Source of the DNA: Cryomorpha ignava
GTDB lineage: Bacteria > Bacteroidota > Bacteroidia > Flavobacteriales_D > Cryomorphaceae
Assembly (NCBI RefSeq): GCF_010686655.1
Contig: NZ_JAAGVY010000032.1
Location: forward strand, 1 to 58,458
Direction of reading: 5' to 3'
DNA length: 58,458 nt
Under the pieces are notes generated by a model. That model did no database searches. It was given only the letters and a program-made list of their open reading frames with translations, and had not been told where the DNA came from. Position numbers and translations under genes: made by a program. Position 1 is the first letter of the stretch, and each line of letters opens with the position of its first letter. Of the stretch, positions 1 to 8,209 are shown one piece after another.

Positions 1-1488
1 ACCATTCCGCTCTCTTGCCAGGCTTGAACCAGAGCAAACATTTTTTCTTGTAACTTCATCAAAATTATTTTCGACAAAGATCAGGCGGGGGTGGGAATTA
101 GGCAATATGGGATGGTCGGGTGGATACGTTTTATCTTTAATTTCATTAATGATTCTTGGTAATCTTTCTTGAGGCAAATTATTATCTTGTAAAAATATTT
201 CAGCCATTTTCTCAATTTGATAGTCATTGAATTCTTGAAATTCTTTAATTGGGGATTCACCAAAAATTTCCTTTTTTTCATCAAAAGTCGTGAGTACTAT
301 TGAACCATTTCCTTTTTTGAAATCTGCGGAAATGAACCTTTCTTTCTTTTCGAGAATTTTGTCAACTGACATAATGGGAGTGAGATCCAATTTTGCCCAT
401 TTGCTGGCTAATAGATGAATTTCCCAACTTAGATGGATTGCGCTGTATGCAAGCGGCTCAAGGTGTAATTTCGTGAATCCGTTATATGAAGCAATTGCAC
501 GTCTCAGCAACTCTTCAAAAAACGTCATTAATTCTTCTCTATTTTCCCATTGAATAGAAGCAACAAAGTAAGCATAAAAATTCCCAAAGTGTAAGACGGC
601 AAAAGAATAATTTGAATGACTCAAAAGAATATTATCTTCCTTTTTTTCGGCTTTCAAAATTAAATTAGTGATATACTTATGACAGAGATTTATGCAATCG
701 CCGACTTCTAAAATAATTCGTCTTGATATCTCGGGAAAACTTGTACTGCCAACTTCTTCTCTAATCCGCGAATTAACCAATTCTTTAGTGAGTAAATAAG
801 TTAAGTAGTGAGATATCGCTTCACAACTTGAAAGCAATTGTAAATTTCTGTTAAAATTTGAATCCGTTATTTCTTCAATTTTTTTAACTAAGATTTTAAA
901 CCTGTCAATAAGTTGCCAATCAATCCCTGATTTTAAGACACTATCATGTACATCTTCTTGGAAAAGTGCAATTTCTAATTGTAATTTTCTACTATTATTA
1001 GTAATCGTTCCTTCCATTTTTAGAAGTTGACTTCGCAATTCACTTCGCGAGTACTCACCCGAATGGAATTTATATTTATACTCTTGAAATTCTAAATTTT
1101 CTCGCTGGTTTTGTGTATAATTCGATGTGTGCCTTTTTACGATACGAAAGAAATAATCTGCCTCCAGAATATCTCCAACTTCAGCATAAGTAAGTGCCGC
1201 TATGTAAGAAAAGTATGGCTGCTTTAAAATGCTTTTATCGAGGTTGTCAAGAATAGAACGCAATTCGAAAACGTGATTCGAAGACAACATTAATTCACCA
1301 TACTCCTCAAGTATTTGTACTGGGTTAAGCCCCTTTATATTCGGTAAACTATACTTATATCCATGTTCGTCAAAAAGCTTGTTATGTTGAGCATTAAAAT
1401 TTTCTAATTGTGTGTGCAACTCTTTCAGAGTAGATGGTGTCAAAATATTCTTACAAGGAATCGCAATGGTTACAGTTGTTTGCTTCAA
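1..1488 (-). CDS. C-terminal part of a DUF4365-linked helical protein, partial and out of frame with its N-terminus
   Basis: This minus-strand frame is open from about 1500 to the left edge of the window, about 496 codons without a stop. It therefore continues beyond the window. No ATG is found near its beginning; the only early start is TTG at 1488-1486, overlapping the TGA of the DUF4365 frame. The first residues (WLKQTTVTIAIP) look like the continuation of a DUF4365 domain, so I read this as the rest of the gene at 1485-1898, shifted by one base at the 7-T run 1502-1508. The remainder is largely helical, charged and rich in Leu and Lys, with possible TPR-like helical pairs around residues 75-200. 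I recognise no catalytic motif in it. It is AT-rich like the neighbouring SIR2 gene. Its function is unknown; a sensor or effector part of a defence protein is an inference from its neighbours. Confidence 0.6.
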   Translation of the reverse strand, partial: MKQTTVTIAIPCKNILTPSTLKELHTQLENFNAQHNKLFDEHGYKYSLPNIKGLNPVQILEEYGELMLSSNHVFELRSILDNLDKSILKQPYFSYIAALTYAEVGDILEADYFFRIVKRHTSNYTQNQRENLEFQEYKYKFHSGEYSRSELRSQLLKMEGTITNNSRKLQLEIALFQEDVHDSVLKSGIDWQLIDRFKILVKKIEEITDSNFNRNLQLLSSCEAISHYLTYLLTKELVNSRIREEVGSTSFPEISRRIILEVGDCINLCHKYITNLILKAEKKEDNILLSHSNYSFAVLHFGNFYAYFVASIQWENREELMTFFEELLRRAIASYNGFTKLHLEPLAYSAIHLSWEIHLLASKWAKLDLTPIMSVDKILEKKERFISADFKKGNGSIVLTTFDEKKEIFGESPIKEFQEFNDYQIEKMAEIFLQDNNLPQERLPRIINEIKDKTYPPDHPILPNSHPRLIFVENNFDEVTRKNVCSGSSLARERNG

Positions 1489-1898
1489 CCACTTATCATT
1501 ATTTTTTTGTTGTCGAATTTGGTTATAACTTTGAATGCAAATTCATAATAGCAATTATTCTCAGAATCATCATAAACAACTATTATCCCAACTTGAGGCT
1601 TAAACTTGATAAGATAACCCAGTCTGCTAGTTCTAAAATTTAGTGTTTTATATTTACTACCATCTATCTCTTTTTCTTGAAAGCAGTCTGAACTTTTAAC
1701 CTGAATTGGAAATTGAAAACTTTTTGCTTTTCCATCATTAATTACATGGCAGTCAATATCGACTCCATAATCATCTGTACCATCGATAATGTGACTAACG
1801 AATCCGTTTCTTCGAGAAAAACAATTCTTTACTTCGGTTATAGACTTTTCTGAAATTTCAGAATTCCTATCTATTATTGGTTCGTCATCAAATGCCAT
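1485..1898 (-). CDS. DUF4365 domain protein (PD-(D/E)XK nuclease-like), N-terminal piece
   Basis: This 137-residue protein has the DUF4365 pattern: a Ser/Arg-rich helix, then DDYGVDIDCHVI (residues about 43-54), then FPIQVKSS (about 63-70). The D, D and Q-x-K residues match the PD-(D/E)XK-like core of this family, whose members occur widely in defence islands. ATG at 1898 lies 12 bases after the stop of the SIR2 gene, so the two are very probably co-transcribed. The frame stops at 1485, just where the usual domain would continue. One extra A in the 7-A run (minus strand) would join it to the open frame 1-1488 and give DNKKNNDKWLKQ at the junction. So this is either a frameshifted gene, a gene read through by slippage, or an indel error in the sequence. 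A separate short protein is less likely. Confidence 0.7.
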   Translation of the reverse strand: MAFDDEPIIDRNSEISEKSITEVKNCFSRRNGFVSHIIDGTDDYGVDIDCHVINDGKAKSFQFPIQVKSSDCFQEKEIDGSKYKTLNFRTSRLGYLIKFKPQVGIIVVYDDSENNCYYEFAFKVITKFDNKKIMISG

Positions 1899-1910
1899 AA
1901 AATTTTTATA

Positions 1911-3107
1911 TCAATGTTGTGATTCCGAGAATTTGGGTACAGTTATTTTATAAAATTCTGGGCTACCTCCCATTTTAATATCCGTGGGAATAAAGAAACC
2001 ATCAATTCGACGACTTAATGGTAGAGCGGTGTTGTCATCAATGTTTAAGGTGATGGGTTTGATGTTGTTTTCAAGTTCAGGAAATCTCTCTTTCAAAGAA
2101 TTTACAATGCCTTCTGCCCTCGGGTCTTGGATATAAACGACAGCATCGGCACGCATTGATTTAAAAAACGCTTCATCAATGTCTCGGTTGAAAAATGGAA
2201 AGGAATAACCAATAACGACAATATTTTTAGCTGTTTGGATCATTTCTATACCAGTTTCAATTACAGCATTATTAGCCATTTTAAATTCTTTCTCCCAGCA
2301 AAATGACAGATTACAATTTATAGAATTTTCTTTTTGCTCAAGGTCTTTAAGATTATTATCAATCGCTGAAAATAAGTTCACATAACTATCAAAAACCTCT
2401 TTAATTTGCTTAATATTATCCGAACTGAAGGATTTAGGCCAATCATGAATGATAGCTTGTGATAGTCCAAGAATATTTTCACCTTCATTGATAATTGTAG
2501 CACTGCCATTTAATTTAAGGACATTGAAGAATCCAAGCGCTCTATGTATGAAGTGATTTTTACTATTAATATGAAGCAAATTTTGAACCTTTTGTAATCT
2601 ATATTCTTCAGCGTATTTCATATATGCCAATTCAATGTGGCAATCGTAATTCCATGAGATTATTCCGAAGTTGGCTGGGAGATCATCTGCAGTATTACCA
2701 ATTATACTGGCAAAAAATGAATCATATCTGAAATCCGGCCCATTTCTGAGCTGCTCAATTGTCAAGAAGACACTCAAAGTTATTTTTAGAATCTCATACT
2801 TTTTTCTGTTCGTGATGTAAAGTTTTTTTGCATAAGTGTCAATGCTTGCATGATTTTTGGAATTCTGACTTATTTCTGCAACGTTATTTTGATAGTGATT
2901 GATCTCTTCTGTAGTTATGCCCTTTAATTTTTTTTGGACATCTTCAGAAAGTAACCATTCCACTTGTTTCTCCATTTGTTCTTCAAAATTTTTAACCAAG
3001 GGAAGACCATTAAAGCTTGCACCGGCTCCTAAATAATATACTACTTCTTTAGGAACATACATCTCACCTATTGCGTGAAATACTTTTTCTCTTATTCTTT
3101 CATCCAT
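1911..3107 (-). CDS. SIR2-like NADase-type protein
   Basis: This 398-residue protein shows three SIR2-type marks: YYLGAGAS at residues 24-31 (nucleotide-binding loop), ISWNYD near residues 150-155 (the Asn/Asp region of the active site), and VVIGYSFPFFNRDID near 295-310 (the GYS...D motif typical of defence SIR2 proteins). It has no Zn-binding Cys cluster of classical deacetylases. SIR2 domains of this type in phage-defence proteins degrade NAD+ to block infection; that role here is inferred. The gene starts 11 bases after the stop of the restriction-modification gene and ends 12 bases before the DUF4365 gene, which suggests one operon. No second recognised domain (SLOG, HerA, TIR) was seen. 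The middle region (residues 60-140 and 190-290) is unassigned and may hold a sensor part. Confidence 0.8.
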   Translation of the reverse strand: MDERIREKVFHAIGEMYVPKEVVYYLGAGASFNGLPLVKNFEEQMEKQVEWLLSEDVQKKLKGITTEEINHYQNNVAEISQNSKNHASIDTYAKKLYITNRKKYEILKITLSVFLTIEQLRNGPDFRYDSFFASIIGNTADDLPANFGIISWNYDCHIELAYMKYAEEYRLQKVQNLLHINSKNHFIHRALGFFNVLKLNGSATIINEGENILGLSQAIIHDWPKSFSSDNIKQIKEVFDSYVNLFSAIDNNLKDLEQKENSINCNLSFCWEKEFKMANNAVIETGIEMIQTAKNIVVIGYSFPFFNRDIDEAFFKSMRADAVVYIQDPRAEGIVNSLKERFPELENNIKPITLNIDDNTALPLSRRIDGFFIPTDIKMGGSPEFYKITVPKFSESQH

Positions 3108-3118
3108 TTCAAAATAAT

Positions 3119-6100
3119 TTACCTATTAAAAATCACACTATCAGCATGCTCAATCAAAAATATTTCATCCTCCGTCAACCCATATAACTCATACATATCC
3201 CGATCATTACCAAACTCTAATAGCTCAATTGTCTCTCTGTCTCCATTCGCATAAGCCGAGAGAAGATCTTCAGCACCTCCGCTTATAACAGGGTGAAAGT
3301 CTGGTAATATTGGCAATTGATTGATGTAAACAGGCTTATACTCAAAATAGCCATTCTGCTTAGTGCTGGCTATACTTTTAAAATAAAAATCAACGAGTTT
3401 TGAGTTGAGCTGTCCTAAAAGATTAAAATCACTCAATGGGATTATTGTAGTTTTATCGTTGCCATAATTGCCCTTGGTGTCATAAGCATAATTTGCACTC
3501 TTTGCAATTGCCGGAATAATGATTTTCGGCTTATCAAACTCTTCATAATAAGTTGCTGCACATCTTTGAAGTGCATACCATTCATAACGTACCCCTGTTT
3601 CAGCTTTGTTTCTTTTTTCAAGTTTTCCTTTAAACTTCAAAAGATGATTGTACACGGAAGGAAATCGCTTTTCAAATTCCAGTTCAGCCTCTTTAGAAGC
3701 ACCGTAAACACTTTCATCTTTATGCAAAGGAAAATGCCAGGGTATAAACAAAATGTAATTATCACTCTCAGGCTGCTTATACCGTTTAATATCTCTCCCA
3801 GCCAAAAATGGTTTAATAACCTCTTCCGATCGTACATCTTCAGCTATAAGCCGATCGCGCGTAGCTTGATCAATTACAAAAGCTTCGTTGAGTCCGGTTT
3901 TAATACCGTAGTATATCTTACCCTCCACATATTCGCTAAGCGGCACACCCTTGCTGCGTATTTTGGCGAGAAGCTGCTGTACATCTTTGGGCACAAGCGA
4001 CCAGCCTTCGGTGCGCAACTCACCCGCCAATACTTCAAAGCGCGACAGGTGGTGACTAAAGTCAAGCCCATCGGCATAGTTGAGCGCCGTAACGGTTGCT
4101 GCCCTAAACACATTGGCTACAGCCGCCTTTTCCATTTGCATAATGCAGGGGTAGGTGGTGGCTTCTTCGAATACGGGTAGGTCGCCAAAGTCTATAATTT
4201 CGGTAAGGCGCTGCTCTTGCAGGAAGCTGCGAAGTGCGCTGCCGTAGCCCGCGCGCATCCACTTATTGGGTATAATATAGCTAAATGCCGCACCGATGCG
4301 CATTATGGTGAGTGCGCGCTCTACAAAATACACGTATAGATCGGCCGTGCCAGCGTAAATTTTGTAATGCTCTTGTAGGTATGGCTTTATGTCGCCCAGC
4401 TCTTCCTGCCTGATGTACGGCGGATTCCCAATAACCACATCAAACCCCACAAAGTCGCCCTTCTCATTGAGCACTTCGGGAAATTCAAACCGCCATTCAA
4501 AGGCATTTTCAAATACCTTGTTGTTTTCTACTTCGGTGCGGGTGGCTTCGAGGGTTTTTAGTTTTTTGGAGGCTTTGTCCAGGTCTTTGGTAAGAGCTTT
4601 TGTGGCTTCGCCCCACTGGTGGCGGGTGTTTATTTCAGTGGCAAGCTTTTCTACTGCCCCGCGCGCTTTTGATAGTTTTTTGATGAAGGGCGTTTCAATG
4701 GTGGTTTCAAAATCGGATTTTATGCCCGCTATCAGCCGCTCCATTTCGTGCTTTTCTTCCTTGTTTTGTGCATTGCGGTAAGTGCTTACAGCTACGCGGT
4801 AACTGTCTATTGTAAACTTGCTTTTGCGCAGGGCTTTGCTCAGGCTGGCATCTATACTAAACCTGCTTATTAGCGAGTTGCCGCACTTGATGTTGATGTC
4901 AATATTGGGCAAGGTTTGTAGTTCAACAAGCTCCCGCTCCCCTCCTTTCAAAGGAGGGGTGTCCGTAGGACGGGGTGGTTGCTTATCAATTAAATCAAGG
5001 GTGTCCCCAGGACGTGGTGGTTGCTGATCTTTCAAATCACTTTTGTCCCCAGAACGGGCTGGTTGTTTACCAAAATAATTTTTAACCTCTTCCAACAATC
5101 CTCCCGGATTATTCCAAACCCACTTATTTTCGAATCTCAAAACGCGTATACCGGAATATTCCAGGAATAAATCCCGCTCTCGATCATATTCAGCCTGGGT
5201 GGCTTCAAAATGGCCTTGTCCATCCAGCTCAATGGCCAGCCGCTCTTCTGGGCAATAAAAATCAAGTATGTAATTGGCAAAACTATGCTGTCGCCTGAAT
5301 TTTCTTCCTTCAAGGCCTTTGCCTTTTAACAAAGTCCAGAGTTTTGCTTCAGCTGGGGTTAAATTATTTCTTAGATTCTTGCGGAAGGTTTTTAGGTATG
5401 GGAGGTTGTTGAACTTAACCCCTCCGGCCTTTGGCCACCTCCCCTTTTCAGGGGAGGAGTTTTCTACGTGCTTTATGTAATAGGCGTTTTTCAAGAGCTC
5501 TATCCATAGCCGTAGCCGGCATATTTTTACCGAGTTTGGGTTTATGTCAACCCCAAAAAGGCAGTTTTCTATCAGGGTTTGCTTTTCGTGAAAGAGGGTT
5601 TCCTGCACCCGCTGGCTCTCTGCGTTGTTAGGGTTGTAGTCAAAGAGTTCGCCTTCTTCGTCGGTAATAATCAGCTCATCGTTTACCACTTCGGCTACAT
5701 ACTCTTTTAGGCGGCGTCCTTGGCGGTCTTGGAGTATTTTCAGGTCATTTTTAACGGCTATGATTTCATTTAATGCCGATACCAAGAAGTGACCAGAGCC
5801 TACAGCAGGATCGCATATTTTAATTGAGTTTACAATGGTATTGGCTTCGGCTCGATCTTCAATTTTATCGTAGATGGCATCCAGGTCGCTGCACTGCCAG
5901 CCTTTGGTATCGTTAAACTTTTGCACCACCGCCTTGCGGATGGTTTCGCGGCACATATACATGGTTATGAAGCCGGGCGTAAAGAAAGAGCCGTCTTTGT
6001 AGCCGTTTATCTTTTCGAAAATTAGCCCCAGCACAGAAGCGTTTATAAGTGTCTTGTTGTCTTCTTGAATGTTTTCGCTTCCTTCGCTGCTAAAATCGTA

Positions 6101-7507
6101 GGCATTCAAAAAAGCGAATAGATAGTCAAGGGTTTTCATTCGTCCTGTCCGCTTTTTGCCATTTACATCTTTCAGCACCGTTCCCGGAAGGATGGGCAGG
6201 GTCTTGTCGTTGCTCAAATTGCTGATCAGCAGGGTGGTTTGCTCTATCTCGGTGGGCTCAAAGAGCGAAGAGTTTAGGTACGGCACATGTTTGAAAGCTT
6301 CTTTTACATCGGTGTTACGCGCATCGTGCTTCTTGGCAAGCACCTGAAAAAAGAGTCGATTCAGATCGTCGTAATCTTTTACTTTATTGGAATTCAAAAA
6401 AGCCTTTTCGGAATTGCCTTTGTGGTAAGTAAGGAGCTGTGCTTCGAGCAGTTTTAAAAACAAGATGCGGTTTATCCAGGTAATGGAGAGTTCGAGTGCC
6501 ACATTAAAAAGCCGCTCCTTGTGGGTGTCGCCATACTGTGCTGGTTTTTCAAGGCGGTATATTTTGTCAAGGCTGTCGAGTTGAATAATGGCATCTTCGA
6601 GTATGCTACCCGAGTTTATTGCTTTTTCGGAGTTTCGCTCTATCAGTTTTTTGCCGCCTTGCTTGGTTTCGTTCAGGCCAATGATGTGTAACAATTCGCT
6701 GTAAAACCGCTTATCGAGGCTATTGCTGTCGTTTGCAAATGGTAGCTTGAGCAAATGCTCGGGCGATAGCAGCTTGTAGAGAGCTATAAGCTTGGTATCG
6801 TCTTTTTTATCGGCATTACGCAGCGGCTTTTTGTAATCGTTCAGATTAAAATAGGTATAATCGAAATCTGTTTGCAGCTGTGCTATAAACGGTTCGGCTA
6901 TTTGCTTGTAAAAGAAATCGGTATTGGTGCCAGCCAGTCGGCCTTCTTCAAAATCGGTAAACTGCCTTACTAGAACTTTGTTTTGGGCAAAGAGCCGCTC
7001 AAAGACAGTGGCGTCAAAAATAAACCACTCGTAGCTATTTGTTACCACAAGCTGTTTTACTTCCAAATTTTTGGCAGTAATGCGTTCGCGCAGGTAGTAG
7101 AGCACCAGTTCGTGAAAAGCTTTGGTATTTAGTGCAGCAAGCTTTTCAACAAATGGGGCATCATCGGCTACAGCCTTAACCATTTCGGCGGTATTGGTTG
7201 GCTTCTTGGCTTCTACAATTACGCCCACTGTTGTTTTTGCCTTGGCGCCGTTGTGAATAACCAGATCGTTGCGGCCTTTGGTATTTACAAAATGGTTGGG
7301 GTCGTAATAGGTCTTTTTCAGAAAGTCAATTACCAGGTTTTTGTGAAACTCTTCGCTTTCGATGGCGTTGGTTCTATCGAGCAATTGTATTAAGTTTGCC
7401 TTAAATTGCTCTATCTCCTGCCGGTTTGGCTTTACTTTCAGAAAGGCTTTATTCAGTGCCTTTCGAGGTTTTAATCTGGTTATGTTGGTGTTGTTCACTA
7501 TGCTCAC
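3119..7507 (-). CDS. Type IIG restriction-modification enzyme (Eco57I-like) with an inserted DUF559 domain
   Basis: This 1462-residue protein would cut and methylate DNA in one chain. Near the N-terminus lies a PD-(D/E)XK nuclease pattern: D81 in GRNDLVIH and E99-A-K101 in VIVEAKK. The methyltransferase follows: motif I as DPAVGSGHF near residue 566 and motif IV as IGNPPYIRQEE near 1028. The C-terminal 250-400 residues should be the target-recognition part. About 173 residues (roughly 684-857) between motifs I and IV form an inserted DUF559 endonuclease element; without it the protein is about 1290 residues, usual for the family. The assigned start is GTG at 7507; no ATG sits near the conserved N-terminus. 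By eye the 3' sixth of the gene (below about 3860) is AT-rich like the SIR2 gene while the rest is much richer in GC, which suggests exchange of the recognition part. The frame has no stop, so the enzyme may be active. Confidence 0.85.
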   Translation of the reverse strand: MSIVNNTNITRLKPRKALNKAFLKVKPNRQEIEQFKANLIQLLDRTNAIESEEFHKNLVIDFLKKTYYDPNHFVNTKGRNDLVIHNGAKAKTTVGVIVEAKKPTNTAEMVKAVADDAPFVEKLAALNTKAFHELVLYYLRERITAKNLEVKQLVVTNSYEWFIFDATVFERLFAQNKVLVRQFTDFEEGRLAGTNTDFFYKQIAEPFIAQLQTDFDYTYFNLNDYKKPLRNADKKDDTKLIALYKLLSPEHLLKLPFANDSNSLDKRFYSELLHIIGLNETKQGGKKLIERNSEKAINSGSILEDAIIQLDSLDKIYRLEKPAQYGDTHKERLFNVALELSITWINRILFLKLLEAQLLTYHKGNSEKAFLNSNKVKDYDDLNRLFFQVLAKKHDARNTDVKEAFKHVPYLNSSLFEPTEIEQTTLLISNLSNDKTLPILPGTVLKDVNGKKRTGRMKTLDYLFAFLNAYDFSSEGSENIQEDNKTLINASVLGLIFEKINGYKDGSFFTPGFITMYMCRETIRKAVVQKFNDTKGWQCSDLDAIYDKIEDRAEANTIVNSIKICDPAVGSGHFLVSALNEIIAVKNDLKILQDRQGRRLKEYVAEVVNDELIITDEEGELFDYNPNNAESQRVQETLFHEKQTLIENCLFGVDINPNSVKICRLRLWIELLKNAYYIKHVENSSPEKGRWPKAGGVKFNNLPYLKTFRKNLRNNLTPAEAKLWTLLKGKGLEGRKFRRQHSFANYILDFYCPEERLAIELDGQGHFEATQAEYDRERDLFLEYSGIRVLRFENKWVWNNPGGLLEEVKNYFGKQPARSGDKSDLKDQQPPRPGDTLDLIDKQPPRPTDTPPLKGGERELVELQTLPNIDINIKCGNSLISRFSIDASLSKALRKSKFTIDSYRVAVSTYRNAQNKEEKHEMERLIAGIKSDFETTIETPFIKKLSKARGAVEKLATEINTRHQWGEATKALTKDLDKASKKLKTLEATRTEVENNKVFENAFEWRFEFPEVLNEKGDFVGFDVVIGNPPYIRQEELGDIKPYLQEHYKIYAGTADLYVYFVERALTIMRIGAAFSYIIPNKWMRAGYGSALRSFLQEQRLTEIIDFGDLPVFEEATTYPCIMQMEKAAVANVFRAATVTALNYADGLDFSHHLSRFEVLAGELRTEGWSLVPKDVQQLLAKIRSKGVPLSEYVEGKIYYGIKTGLNEAFVIDQATRDRLIAEDVRSEEVIKPFLAGRDIKRYKQPESDNYILFIPWHFPLHKDESVYGASKEAELEFEKRFPSVYNHLLKFKGKLEKRNKAETGVRYEWYALQRCAATYYEEFDKPKIIIPAIAKSANYAYDTKGNYGNDKTTIIPLSDFNLLGQLNSKLVDFYFKSIASTKQNGYFEYKPVYINQLPILPDFHPVISGGAEDLLSAYANGDRETIELLEFGNDRDMYELYGLTEDEIFLIEHADSVIFNR
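4939..5457 (-). mobile_element. Hairpin-bounded DUF559 endonuclease element inserted in frame in the restriction enzyme
   Basis: On the minus strand the element begins with hairpins (GGGGAGG/CCTCCCC arms at 5438-5457, GGCC-TTT-GGCC near 5426-5436), then encodes a DUF559 (Vsr-like) domain: NNLPYLKTFRKNLRNN, TPAEAKLW, GRKFRRQHSF, ILDFYCPEERLAIELDGQ, then GIRVLRFENKWV. It ends with three 42-bp repeats and a perfect 21-bp palindrome (10-bp arms, 4939-4959). Similar hairpin-flanked DUF559 genes are, from memory, common as stand-alone genes in Bacteroidota. Here the whole unit, hairpins included, is translated as about 173 residues between methyltransferase motifs I and IV. The catalytic-looking residues (D in LDFYCP, E-L-D in AIELDG) are kept. 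Exact ends and any target duplication are not resolved. Confidence 0.7.
4961..5066. repeat. Three 42-bp tandem repeats coding 14-residue units
   Basis: Copies start near 4961, 5003 and 5045 with the core GTCC(C/G)(C/T)AGGACG(T/G)GGTGGTTG. The period of 42 keeps the reading frame and gives Pro/Arg/Asp-rich units (QPARSGDKSDLKDQ, QPPRPGDTLDLIDK, QPPRPTDTPPLKGG). They form the C-terminal linker of the inserted DUF559 element. Confidence 0.75.
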
Positions 7508-7680
7508 TTTTTCAGTGGGTTAAAGTAAGGATTGTTTTCCGAATAGGTATATGTGGTAGAGACGAGTTATGCCTTTTGTCCAACGGTTCACCCATAACCA
7601 CCAAAAACACACCGGCCAAATTGCAAATAATCAATTATTTAATTCAAATTCACAGGAAATGCCCCCATTTTTTCAGCATC

Positions 7681-7791
7681 ATGGCCGATAAATTTCGTAA
7701 CAAATACAGAATAGATTCTACCCGCTCCGCTGGGCATGCGCCCCACAATGCGGCATTTGTAATCCCGAAATGCTTTCTTTACAATTCCTAA
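7681..7791 (+). pseudogene. Possible N-terminal remnant of a REP-associated (RAYT) transposase
   Basis: The gap 7508-7850 between two minus-strand genes has no convincing intact gene. From the ATG at 7681 a 36-codon frame reads MADKFRNKYRIDSTR and then HNAAFVIPKC before a stop. The first 15 residues resemble the start of Bacteroidota REP-associated tyrosine transposases, in which a [N/G]xYFIT strand follows. Everything downstream is missing. This rests on a short recalled motif and could be chance. No promoter was identified. Confidence 0.3.
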
Positions 7792-7850
7792 AAAATAAAT
7801 GAAAACAGCAAGAGCAATTGAATCTGAAATACCGCTCCATATTCGTTAAA

Positions 7851-8105
7851 TCAATGTTGAAATAGCGCATTTTTTTCGATTGCATCAATTAGGTTTGTCT
7901 CAGAGCTTATCCGATTTGATGCTATCTCTTGAAAAGATTCATCAATTTCATTGATTATACAAAACGCATCAAATTGAGGGTCGTACTGAATTCGCTTACT
8001 ACTCCGGGCTAAACCGCCAGCGATGAGAATATGAAAGTCTACAAAATCTCCGTTAACACGAGAAGCTAATTTTTTTAAATGTTCTAAATTCTCAACTCTT
8101 ATCAT
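7851..8105 (-). CDS. Small conserved hypothetical protein (84 aa)
   Basis: This 84-residue protein starts at ATG 8105 and reads MIRVENLEHLKKLA, then VDFHILIAGGLARSSKRIQYD, NEIDESFQEI and AIEKNALF. The pattern of a helix, a strand with GG..RSSK and a final AIEK.ALF helix seems familiar as a small conserved protein of unknown function, often annotated only as hypothetical. It has no signal peptide or membrane segment. It is flanked by broken genes and mobile DNA in the defence island but appears intact itself. I cannot assign a function. Confidence 0.5.
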   Translation of the reverse strand: MIRVENLEHLKKLASRVNGDFVDFHILIAGGLARSSKRIQYDPQFDAFCIINEIDESFQEIASNRISSETNLIDAIEKNALFQH

Positions 8106-8209
8106 ACCTAAGAAATATAATTATATTGCAAGATAAAAATAAGATCGGTGAAAAGATTTCCAAAACAAAATATTTCTTGAACTAAACCAGCCGATCCACA
8201 GCATAGCCT

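Noticed and set aside
1911-3107. Thoeris ThsA or a Sir2-HerA pair
   Set aside because: No SLOG domain, TIR protein or HerA helicase was seen next to the SIR2 gene.
3566-4180. 204-codon plus-strand frame inside the restriction-modification gene
   Set aside because: It is antisense to conserved methyltransferase and recognition sequence and shows no family pattern.
3119-7507. BREX system with PglX
   Set aside because: The enzyme has its own N-terminal nuclease motif and no BrxA, BrxB, BrxC, PglZ or BrxL genes are nearby; type IIG fits better.
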